Of a stretch of 11,702 bases of DNA, positions 6,365 to 11,702 are shown in pieces. Position numbers and translations under genes: made by a program. The notes under the pieces are model-generated. The model made no database searches. It was not told where the DNA came from and saw only the letters and a program-made list of their open reading frames with translations. Position 1 is the first letter of the stretch. Each line of letters begins with the position of its first letter. Origin of the DNA: Pelotomaculum sp. UBA4789 (GTDB lineage Bacteria; Bacillota; Desulfotomaculia; Desulfotomaculales; Pelotomaculaceae); NCBI GenBank assembly GCA_002402945.1, contig DHGV01000104.1, forward strand, positions 7,311-19,012. The letters are read 5' to 3'.

Positions 6365-7525
6365 TCACACCTGCCTTAAATAGGCCAGGTAACTATCCCT
6401 GTTCCGCTTCAATTCATCCAGGCTGTCACCGCCGAATTTTTCAGTAAAGGCGCAGGCCAGCTCCCAGGCTGCCACGGCTTCTCCGATGACACAGGCGGCA
6501 GGCACGGCACACACATCCGAGCGTTCCACTGAAGCTTCAAATGGCTCTTTGGTAATCAGGTCAACGCTCTGCAGCGGGTGGTATAGTGTCGGGATGGGCT
6601 TCATCGCCGCCCGCAGCACGATTTCCTCTCCGTTGCTCATGCCGCCTTCGATCCCGCCGGCCCTGTTGGTTCTCCTGTAAAAACCCCTGTCTTTTTTATA
6701 AAATATCTCGTCCTGGACCTGCGAGCCTTTCTTGGCCGCAGCTTCAAAACCAAGCCCGATCTCCACGCCCTTCACCGCCTGGATGCTCATCAGCGCCGCC
6801 GCCAGGCGGCCGTCAAGTTTCCGGTCCCACTGCACATGGCTGCCCAGGCCCGCGGGAGCGCCGCACACCCTGATTTCAAAGACCCCGCCGAGCGAATCGC
6901 CCTTCTGTTTAGCCTGATCGATGGCCGCGATCATTTGCTTTTCCGCGCTCTGATCGGCACACAGGATCCGGGAAGAGGCAGTCCGTTCTTTCAGCTTTTC
7001 CTGGTTCAGTTTGCCGCCGCAGGCGGCAATGCCCCCGATCTGCACCACATGCCCGGTTATTTCCACACCCAGCTCGTCCAGCAGTGCCCTGGCCACGCTG
7101 CCGGCCGCCACCCTGGCTGCGGTCTCGCGGGCGCTGGAACGCTCCAGGACATTGCGCATATCACTGTGTCGGTATTTTAAGGCCCCCGTCAGGTCAGCGT
7201 GGCCTGGGCGGGGCCTGGTTACTAACCGGTTGTTTTCAGGTGCGCCCGGTTCTGGCGACATGATTTCGGACCAGTTGGCCCAATCCTTATTTTCAATATA
7301 TAACGTCAGCGGGCTGCCCAAGGTAACCCCATGCCGCACACCGGATAAAAAACGCACCGTGTCGGCCTCTATTTTCATCCTGGCCCCGCGGCCGTAACCG
7401 CCCTGGCGGCGGACCAGCTGTTTGTTAATATATTCGGCGGTAAGGGGCAGTCCGGCCGGCATCCCCTCAATAATGGCCACGAGCGCAGGCCCGTGTGATT
7501 CTCCCGCAGTAAGATATCTAAGCAT
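6365..7525 (-). CDS. aroC: Chorismate synthase
   Basis: This enzyme converts EPSP to chorismate, the last common step for aromatic amino acids and folate, using reduced FMN. With the start at 7525 the product has 386 residues, normal for the family. Signatures are MLRYLTAGESHGP at the N-terminus, RGYGRGARMKIE, the block from GHADLTGALKYRH into RNVLERSSARETAARVA (family signature 2), and GIEGGMSNGEE. The ATG at 7525 is chosen because a perfect GGAGG (7535-7531) stands 5-6 bases upstream. An in-frame ATG at 7546 would add seven residues not found in the family and has no comparable site. The gene follows aroE after a 109-base gap that holds a repeat-like segment, and precedes aroK by 6 bases. 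Confidence 0.96.
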   Translation of the reverse strand: MLRYLTAGESHGPALVAIIEGMPAGLPLTAEYINKQLVRRQGGYGRGARMKIEADTVRFLSGVRHGVTLGSPLTLYIENKDWANWSEIMSPEPGAPENNRLVTRPRPGHADLTGALKYRHSDMRNVLERSSARETAARVAAGSVARALLDELGVEITGHVVQIGGIAACGGKLNQEKLKERTASSRILCADQSAEKQMIAAIDQAKQKGDSLGGVFEIRVCGAPAGLGSHVQWDRKLDGRLAAALMSIQAVKGVEIGLGFEAAAKKGSQVQDEIFYKKDRGFYRRTNRAGGIEGGMSNGEEIVLRAAMKPIPTLYHPLQSVDLITKEPFEASVERSDVCAVPAACVIGEAVAAWELACAFTEKFGGDSLDELKRNRDSYLAYLRQV

Positions 7526-7598
7526 TATTACCTCCGATCGCATCAAAATGCTCTGTTGTTTCAGCGTTCAGACAAAAGCAGGTCCGGGTTCAAGAAAA

Positions 7599-7630
7599 CA
7601 AGATTCTTCACTGCGTTCATAATGACACGC
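7599..7630. repeat. Copy of a widespread dispersed repeat motif, between aroE and aroC
   Basis: The plus strand from 7599 reads CAAGATTCTTCACTGCG, then TTCATAATGACACGC. It resembles a short element found repeatedly in intergenic regions of many bacterial genomes (AAGATTCTTCGCTNCGCTC, then AGAATGACA). It sits in a 109-base gap inside an otherwise tight operon. CAGCGT (7562-7567) and ACGCTG (7627-7632) flank the region as a 6-bp inverted repeat, which may mark a unit of about 70 bases. The similarity is from memory; copy number in this genome cannot be seen from one window. Confidence 0.5.
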
Positions 7631-7634
7631 TGTT

Positions 7635-8525
7635 TTATTGTTTATTTCTTCTCAATAATTCTTTTTTCAGAGCCGCCCGCATCACTTCCAATGGGGCGGC
7701 AGCGCCGGTCCACAATTCGAAAGCCAGGGTGCCCTGGCGCAGCAGCATGCCCATGCCATTGACAGTGTCAGCCCCGGCTTGACCGGCTTTCTTTAAAAAC
7801 AAGGTCTCCACCGGATTATATATCAGGTCAGAAGCTACCTGCCCCGGCCTGAATACTTTAAAAGGCAGCGGGACAACCTCGTTAATATTCGGGCTCATCC
7901 CCAGGGGAGTCGCCTGCACCACCAGGTCTGATTCTGCCAGGATCCGGGCCGGCAGTATGCCCCCCGCTTGGTCAGGCCAGGGTATCGTTTCTACCCGGAT
8001 ACCGGTTGCTTCGGCCACAGAGTGGGCCAGTTCACTAGCTCTCCTGCCGGTGCGGTTGGCAAAATTTATTTTCTTCACCCCGGCCAGCGCCAGCTGCATC
8101 GCCACCGCGCGTGCAGCGCCGCCTGCTCCCAGGAACAAGACCGTTTTACCGGCGGGATTAAACCCGGCTTCTCTCAGGGCGTGTAAATATCCTTTGCCGT
8201 CGGTATTGTCGCCATATAGTTTTCCCGAGCGATTAACGATGGTATTAACCGCACCGGTCAGTTTCGCTTCGTCAGAGAGCTCGTCCAGCAGGGGCAGCAC
8301 TGTTTCCTTGTGGGGGATCGTAACATTCACGCCAACCATGCCCAGAGCCCGCAGCGCTTCTACCGCTGCGGCCAGGCTGAGCGGCTCGACCCTGAAAGGC
8401 ACATAGGCATAATCAAGCCCCGCGGCAGTAAAGGCCGCATTGTGTATAGCCGGTGAAAAGGTGTGCTCCACCGGACAGCCAAAAATACCGCATATCTTTG
8501 TCCGGCCGCTAATCCCACTTGCCAT
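7635..8525 (-). CDS. aroE: Shikimate dehydrogenase (NADP)
   Basis: This enzyme reduces 3-dehydroshikimate to shikimate with NADPH. The 296-residue product is slightly longer than the usual 270-290. Features are the substrate-binding GCPVEHTFSPAIHNAAF (about 16-32), NVTIPHK with catalytic Lys73, GDNTDGKGY with catalytic Asp109 (105-113), the Rossmann loop GAGGAARA (133-140), and NRTG (157-160), whose Arg favours NADP(H). It belongs to the AroE type rather than YdiB, judged by that motif and by its aro neighbours. ATG at 8525 overlaps the end of yqeG by 17 bases, so the pair is probably translationally coupled. The stop is followed by the repeat-bearing gap before aroC. Confidence 0.95.
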   Translation of the reverse strand: MASGISGRTKICGIFGCPVEHTFSPAIHNAAFTAAGLDYAYVPFRVEPLSLAAAVEALRALGMVGVNVTIPHKETVLPLLDELSDEAKLTGAVNTIVNRSGKLYGDNTDGKGYLHALREAGFNPAGKTVLFLGAGGAARAVAMQLALAGVKKINFANRTGRRASELAHSVAEATGIRVETIPWPDQAGGILPARILAESDLVVQATPLGMSPNINEVVPLPFKVFRPGQVASDLIYNPVETLFLKKAGQAGADTVNGMGMLLRQGTLAFELWTGAAAPLEVMRAALKKELLRRNKQ

Positions 8526-9033
8526 GTAAAACCCCCGGATCCTTTTTTATACGGTCCAGCACTATCTTCTCCAGGTGACGGCTGATCAGCCTGGTTCCCC
8601 AGAACTCTTTTCCTTCCATCGGCACAACCAGAATGGTAAACAAGCCGGCCAAATTGCCGCCGAAAATATCAGTGAAGATCTGGTCGCCCACCAGGGCTGT
8701 TTCCTGCGGACTTGTGCCCATCAGCTCCAGGGCGCGCTTAAAAGGCCCGGGGAACGGCTTAACCGCCCGGTGTACAAACGGCATCTCCATTTCCGCGGCT
8801 ATAGCGCCCACCCTGCGGCGGGAATTATTGGATACAATGCCCATCCGCAAGCCCTCACCGCGCAGTTCCAGGATCAGCTCCATTACTTCCGGGAGCGCGT
8901 TTATCGAGTCCCGCCGGATGATGGTATTGTCCAGGTCAAAAATGACGCCTTTGAGCCCCAGGTCCTGCAACAGGCCAGGCTTAATTTCAGATATCGTCGG
9001 AACATATAACTTGGGATAAAAAATTTTCAGCAA
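8509..9033 (-). CDS. yqeG: YqeG-family HAD phosphatase (type IIIA)
   Basis: This is a 174-residue HAD-superfamily hydrolase of the YqeG family, related to phosphatidylglycerophosphate phosphatases (Gep4-like); its physiological substrate in Firmicutes is not firmly known. The HAD motifs are all present: nucleophile block DLDNT with Asp33 and Asp35, SNNS (motif II, about 69-72), Lys in RAVKPFPGPFKRAL (motif III, about 96) and GDQIFTDIFGGN (motif IV, about 117-128). The N-terminus LKIFYPKLYVPTISEI is characteristic of the family. The start is TTG at 9033 with AGGAG six bases upstream; it overlaps the mobA stop (TTGCTGA). The 3' end overlaps aroE by 17 bases. In Bacillus, yqeG is likewise near aroE, supporting an old cluster. 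Confidence 0.9.
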   Translation of the reverse strand: MLKIFYPKLYVPTISEIKPGLLQDLGLKGVIFDLDNTIIRRDSINALPEVMELILELRGEGLRMGIVSNNSRRRVGAIAAEMEMPFVHRAVKPFPGPFKRALELMGTSPQETALVGDQIFTDIFGGNLAGLFTILVVPMEGKEFWGTRLISRHLEKIVLDRIKKDPGVLHGKWD

Positions 9034-9647
9034 TTGGATCTCCTGATTCTTTTGTTCATTCTTTTTTCCATCATTCTTGCCTTTTCCAGTTCCAGCGGCG
9101 TATTGACATTAAAGAAAACGGTGTCAATATCCGCAGCAGCCTGCAGTATTGTCTCACTGACATAATTAACCCGCATGCGGGGGTAAAAATCAACGACCTT
9201 ATGCCTGTTGTTGCGCAGCGCTTCTTCAATGGCCTGGATGCAGCTATGATCATAAACCGCAAACAGGGGCTGCAGGTAATCCCCGTGCTGCGGGACAGCT
9301 ACATCATAACCTTCTGACTGCCGGATCATCACTGTAGCCAGTTCGGCGCTCAGAAAGGGCATGTCGCAGGGCACTACCAGGCACTTATCACTCTGCGCCG
9401 CAAGCAGCGCGGCGTGGATACCGCTGAGCGGGCCCATCCCTTCGATCAGGTCCGGCACCACCTTTAAACCCAGGCGCCTCCCTGTTTCTTCGCCGCACCC
9501 GCTGATCAAGACCCCTGCACATACTTTACTCAGCTCCGCGACTGCACGCTCGATCATAGCGTCCCGGCCAACACTCAGCAAGGCCTTGTCAGTGCCCATC
9601 CGCCTGCTCTTACCGCCAGCCAGGATAACTCCTGTGACCTTCGACAT
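9027..9647 (-). CDS. mobA: Molybdenum cofactor guanylyltransferase
   Basis: This enzyme transfers GMP from GTP to molybdopterin cofactor, giving the MGD form used by formate dehydrogenases and other DMSO-reductase family enzymes. The 206-residue product has the nucleotidyltransferase signature LAGGKSRRMGTDKALL (9-24), GPLSGIHAAL (about 73-82), PCDMPFLS (about 94-101), QPLFAVY and the C-terminal FFNVNTPLELEKA. ATG at 9647 is preferred over one 15 codons upstream, because GGAGGGG lies about 9 bases before it and the protein then begins MSKVTGVILAGG as expected. It appears to be the first gene of the run leading to aroB and overlaps yqeG by 7 bases. No other molybdopterin gene is in the window. 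A related CTP or GTP transferase role is less likely. Confidence 0.88.
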   Translation of the reverse strand: MSKVTGVILAGGKSRRMGTDKALLSVGRDAMIERAVAELSKVCAGVLISGCGEETGRRLGLKVVPDLIEGMGPLSGIHAALLAAQSDKCLVVPCDMPFLSAELATVMIRQSEGYDVAVPQHGDYLQPLFAVYDHSCIQAIEEALRNNRHKVVDFYPRMRVNYVSETILQAAADIDTVFFNVNTPLELEKARMMEKRMNKRIRRSNC

Positions 9648-9710
9648 CCTAATGTCCCCTCCTAAAGGGCCTGACCCGGATGATGACATCACTGCCAGAT
9701 CAGTAATATA

Positions 9711-9739
9711 AAATTACCACAATTTCAAAGTAATCACAA
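9711..9739 (-). promoter_or_regulatory. Possible promoter of the mobA-yqeG-aro unit
   Basis: On the minus strand, TTGTGA (9739-9734) and TAATTT (9716-9711) are 17 bases apart, with TGG before the -10. Both hexamers are imperfect. It is the best candidate in the AT-rich stretch upstream of mobA and would give a leader of about 57 bases. An overlapping alternative is TTACTT with TATATT. Confidence 0.35.
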
Positions 9740-9801
9740 CAAACTTAACATCTGTTTTCCCCAGCAAACCGGAATATTCCTTTAAAAACAATACGACATA
9801 A

Positions 9802-10101
9802 TCACTCTCTACTAGTCTCACCAGCGTTTTCGTTTTCAATATCTACCCGGATATTTTCATTCACTGCCGCAGCTTCCTGGAAAAGCTGGATGAGGGCTTC
9901 GCCATATGAACCGAGGTTTTTTATTATCGCTTCCGGGTGACGAATGGTGACTACTTTCGGAGAAAAATCTGTCGAGAGACAGTCCCACAAAGCGTCTAAA
10001 TTATTGCCGTAGTGTCTGGGCAGTGCCAATTTTCTTTTCAAATAGGCATGCACGGCGGCTTTATTCACCATTACAGCTCCGTTTAATCTAATTTCTTTCA
10101 T
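9802..10101 (-). CDS. Barstar-family ribonuclease inhibitor
   Basis: This is a 99-residue homologue of barstar, the cytoplasmic protein that blocks barnase. The hallmark block HYGNNLDALWDCL (30-42) is almost identical to barstar. The key barnase-contact acids align as Asp36, Asp40 and Glu76 (barstar D35, D39, E76). The product is slightly longer than barstar because of a charged, disordered-looking tail (about 88-99). ATG at 10101 is chosen over 10107: AGGAGG (10114-10109) is 7 bases from the former but only 1 base from the latter, and the protein then begins MKEIRLNG like barstar. That AGGAGG overlaps the stop codon of the ribonuclease gene, so inhibitor synthesis is likely coupled to it. 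No signal peptide is present. No clear terminator is seen after it. Confidence 0.92.
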   Translation of the reverse strand: MKEIRLNGAVMVNKAAVHAYLKRKLALPRHYGNNLDALWDCLSTDFSPKVVTIRHPEAIIKNLGSYGEALIQLFQEAAAVNENIRVDIENENAGETSRE

Positions 10102-10108
10102 CTGCATG

Positions 10109-10114
10109 CCTCCT
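10109..10114 (-). promoter_or_regulatory. Ribosome binding site that sets the barstar start
   Basis: A perfect AGGAGG on the minus strand shares two bases with the ribonuclease stop TAG (10115-10113). It lies 7 bases before the ATG at 10101 and only 1 base before the ATG at 10107, so the former should be used. A ribosome finishing the toxin gene lands directly on it. Confidence 0.8.
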
Positions 10115-10661
10115 AGTACAGCTTCTTAAAAGTTGCGTAGTGGTCAGCCGAGTAAAAAACAAGCCCGTCGCTGGAATAGACGATGCGCTGTGCACCGCGG
10201 TATCCCCCGTAATAGTTGATGTCGCATTCATAATACTGGCGTCCTGCCGCATTCGGCAAGAGCCCTTCGCGGTTGCCAAAACGATCACCGCCAATGGACT
10301 TGTGGTCCGTCACTTCCCAAAGGTTTCCCTTTGCATTATCCCACCCCAGCTTTTGCGCTTCAGCCTTTGTAATAAAGTTCGGGGGCAGTAACCGGAACTC
10401 GTGAATGTATGCGGCCACTTCGTCCATCGTTGAATAAGCTTGTCCCTTTGCAACTTGGACTTTATCGTCGCCGGTTTCATTTGCTGGCTGGCTTACCTGT
10501 GTTTGGCCGGCAGGAGTTTCGGCTTTACCGGTGGTTGTGCCCTGGCCTGGCGCCTGGACGGGATCTTTGATTGCGATTGACTGGCATCCTGCTAAAACTA
10601 CAAAGAGAATTACAATCCATATAACCATAAGCCAATTCTTCAATTTACCTGTTTTCTGCAT
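10113..10661 (-). CDS. Barnase-family guanyl-specific ribonuclease, predicted lipoprotein
   Basis: This is a 182-residue precursor of a barnase-type (T1/N1 superfamily) endoribonuclease, which cleaves RNA mainly after G. The N-terminus has KTGKLKNW, a hydrophobic stretch (11-24) and the lipobox LAGC with Cys26, predicting lipidation and anchoring on the outer face of the membrane. A Gln/Thr/Pro/Ala-rich linker (about 32-68) follows, then a complete barnase domain (about 72-182). All catalytic residues align: Lys99 (K27), Arg131 (R59), Glu145 (E73), Arg155 (R83), Arg159 (R87) and His174 (H102), within FITKAEAQ, NREGLLP, ECDINY, RIVYSSD and DHYATF. GAGGAG stands 8 bases before the ATG. Barstar follows at once. 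The enzyme should be active; whether it serves nutrition, defence or competition is unknown. Barnase itself is freely secreted, so tethering is unusual. Confidence 0.92.
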   Translation of the reverse strand: MQKTGKLKNWLMVIWIVILFVVLAGCQSIAIKDPVQAPGQGTTTGKAETPAGQTQVSQPANETGDDKVQVAKGQAYSTMDEVAAYIHEFRLLPPNFITKAEAQKLGWDNAKGNLWEVTDHKSIGGDRFGNREGLLPNAAGRQYYECDINYYGGYRGAQRIVYSSDGLVFYSADHYATFKKLY

Positions 10662-10744
10662 CTGATTTGCTCCTCTGTCTCATTTTATCGGAGGCACACG
10701 TCAAGGGTTTGCTGCTCACCAATAGCTGACAGCCATTACAATAA

Positions 10745-10780
10745 ATTATACCCTCTTGTGTGAGCAGACACAACGAGGGT
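10745..10780 (-). promoter_or_regulatory. Promoter of the barnase/barstar pair overlapped by a palindromic operator-like site
   Basis: On the minus strand TTGTGT (10773-10768) is followed after exactly 17 bases by a perfect TATAAT (10750-10745). Transcription would start near 10738, giving a leader of about 77 bases. An inverted repeat covers the -35, the spacer and the first base of the -10: ACCCTC-TTGTGT (10750-10761) and ACACAA-C-GAGGGT (10768-10780), 12 paired bases with one bulged C around a 6-base centre. The position suggests a repressor or activator site, for instance a dimeric regulator recognising TTGTGT-N6-ACACAA. No such regulator gene is in the window. Confidence 0.6.
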
Positions 10781-10845
10781 GGTTGGAAGATGACGGACAA
10801 TCAAGAGCAAGCAGAAATATTTAAGAAAAGTCCTGCTCTTTATGG

Positions 10846-10851
10846 TAAAAT
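10846..10851 (+). promoter_or_regulatory. Probable extended -10 promoter element for the DUF4126 gene
   Basis: TGGTAAAAT forms an extended -10 (TAAAAT at 10846-10851). No good -35 is visible 16-18 bases upstream. Transcription would start near 10858, after the ATG at 10842 but before the GGGGGG ribosome binding site at 10871. This supports translation from TTG at 10887. Confidence 0.4.
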
Positions 10852-10886
10852 TTAGATGGTATCAAAGCAAGGGGGGACGGCTGGCA

Positions 10887-11483
10887 TTGGAGACGATATT
10901 GAATGTTCTGCTGGGGATCGGCCTGGCTGCAACCTGCGGCTTTCGTATCTTCGTGCCGCTTTTAATCATGGGAATTGCCGGTGTCAGCGGCTATCTCAAC
11001 TTGAGCACGGGTTTTGAATGGATTGCCAGCTATCCGGCCATGATCGTTTTTGGCATTGCAACTGTATTTGAAGTCGTCGCTTATTTCTTCCCTTATATTG
11101 ATAATCTGTTAAATACCATCAGCACCCCTTTCAGCATCCTGGCGGGGGTAATAGTCAGTGCGGCTGTGATTGCCGACATCAGCCCATTTCTGCAATGGAC
11201 TCTGGCCATCATCATCGCCGGCGGCGGCGCTGCTTCGGCTACCAGCTTGCTCAGCAACGGCGCCCACCATGCCTCAACAGTCGTCAGCGGCGGCATTACG
11301 ACCCCTGTCATATCAGCGGTGGAATCAGTGATCTCGGTGTTCCTGCCTGTCCTGGCGATAGCCATGCCGGTATTGGCTTTTATCTTATTAATTTTGCTGC
11401 CGACAGCTATCTACCGGCTTTTAATTGAATTAAGATATAAAATAATGCCCAGCGCCACCGGCGCCTCTGCAGCAAAAAAATAA
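10887..11483 (+). CDS. DUF4126-family integral membrane protein
   Basis: This 198-residue, strongly hydrophobic protein matches the DUF4126 family of uncharacterised bacterial membrane proteins; the family-typical start is (M)ETIL..LLGIGLAATCGFRIFVPLL. Likely membrane segments are about 5-30, 49-68, 82-99, 102-122 and 143-180; the last is long enough for a hairpin. A conserved-looking glycine/serine loop SNGAHHASTVVSGGITTP lies at about 123-140, and the C-terminus is short and basic. TTG at 10887 is chosen because AAGGGGGGA lies about 9 bases upstream and the start then fits the family. ATG at 10842 has no ribosome binding site and would add 15 polar residues. The gene stands alone, divergent from the ribonuclease pair. 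I see no known substrate or catalytic motif, so no function is assigned. Confidence 0.8.
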   Translation: METILNVLLGIGLAATCGFRIFVPLLIMGIAGVSGYLNLSTGFEWIASYPAMIVFGIATVFEVVAYFFPYIDNLLNTISTPFSILAGVIVSAAVIADISPFLQWTLAIIIAGGGAASATSLLSNGAHHASTVVSGGITTPVISAVESVISVFLPVLAIAMPVLAFILLILLPTAIYRLLIELRYKIMPSATGASAAKK

Positions 11484-11490
11484 GCGGTTA

Positions 11491-11530
11491 ATTGAAAAGT
11501 TAAAATCCACTTTGCAAAACTGACTTCCAC
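11491..11530. repeat. Two adjacent 20-bp imperfect tandem units
   Basis: Units 11491-11510 and 11511-11530 abut exactly, match at 13 of 20 positions, and both end in TCCAC. Read on the minus strand each begins GTGGA. Such arrays resemble the internal repeats at the ends of some insertion sequences (IS21 type), but no transposase is visible. Confidence 0.4.
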
Positions 11531-11702
11531 TGAATTTATAATCTGAAATATCATTGAAACAACGGGCTTTTCTGATAGTTTATTAGGTGATTTTTGTTCT
11601 CGAAGTGGTACAATAAAATTGACGGAGGCAAATATTCGTCCCCTTTTTGGGTATAGTGAGCAAAGGGTGGGATTTTGCTGACTTTTTGCAAGAGTAAATT
11701 CC
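11531..11702. other. Gene-free right end with promoter-like element and an inverted partner of the 20-bp repeats
   Basis: No coding region is convincing here. TGGTACAAT (-10 at 11609-11614, extended) is followed by GGAGG at 11624-11628, a promoter plus ribosome binding site arrangement without a clear start codon after it. At 11667-11691 a segment starts GTGGGATTTTGC and ends ACTTTTTGCAA. It resembles the minus-strand reading of the 11491-11530 units, so the two lie in inverted orientation about 140 bases apart. A mobile element could begin here and continue beyond the window. Confidence 0.3.

Noticed and set aside
6586..6873. Plus-strand open frames opposite aroC, aroB, leuA-like and other genes
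   Set aside because: All lie antisense to well-recognised conserved genes, have arginine/proline/serine-rich compositions typical of shadow frames in GC-rich DNA, and lack start signals.
7525..7546. Longer aroC starting at ATG 7546
   Set aside because: It would add seven residues before the conserved MLRYLTAGESHGP and place the perfect GGAGG inside the coding sequence.
9771..9780. Perfect 10-bp palindrome GGAATATTCC between barstar and mobA
   Set aside because: Short, no repeat elsewhere in the window and no relation to a promoter element; may be chance in an AT-rich gap.
10750..10780. Inverted repeat upstream of the ribonuclease gene as a transcription terminator
   Set aside because: Neither strand has a T-run after the stem; the site coincides with a -35/-10 pair, so an operator is the better reading.

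Overview
The window looks like chromosomal DNA of a Gram-positive, moderately GC-rich anaerobic Firmicute, most likely a Desulfotomaculum/Pelotomaculum-type member of the Peptococcaceae. The grounds are strong Shine-Dalgarno sites with frequent TTG/GTG starts, sigma-A-type promoters, a tRNA-sensing T-box leader, YqeG, and the holA/rpsT/lepA neighbourhood familiar from Bacillus and Clostridia. The genus is an inference from style and gene content; no rRNA or other marker gene is present.

Layout. (1) Positions 1-992 (-) hold the N-terminal 330 codons of lepA (EF4), running off the left edge. It diverges from rpsT (1138-1404, +), and each gene has its own promoter. (2) rpsT converges on holA; a bidirectional terminator lies between them. 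(3) Positions 1497-4308 (-) form a unit reading leuA-like > MTH1187-type thiamine-binding protein > holA. It is preceded by a sigma-A promoter, a T-box leader with a leucine (CUC) specifier and an intrinsic terminator (4401-4732). (4) Positions 4755-9647 (-) form a tightly packed unit mobA > yqeG > aroE > aroC > aroK > aroB, with several overlapping or touching genes. It supplies four steps of the shikimate pathway (AroB, AroE, AroK, AroC), but no aroF/G, aroQ or aroA is visible. A 109-base gap between aroE and aroC carries a copy of what looks like a dispersed repeat. (5) Positions 9802-10661 (-) encode a barnase-type ribonuclease predicted to be a lipoprotein, followed by its barstar-type inhibitor. 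Translation of the pair looks coupled, and a palindrome overlaps the likely promoter. (6) Positions 10887-11483 (+) encode a DUF4126 membrane protein. (7) The last 219 bases have no gene, but carry small tandem and inverted repeats that may be a mobile-element end.

Most notable are the LeuA-like protein, which keeps the metal-binding core and the leucine-type C-terminal domain but has lost several canonical motifs and a whole linker subdomain, and the membrane-tethered barnase/barstar pair with its palindromic promoter. I see no CRISPR array, tRNA or rRNA, and no clearly broken gene.
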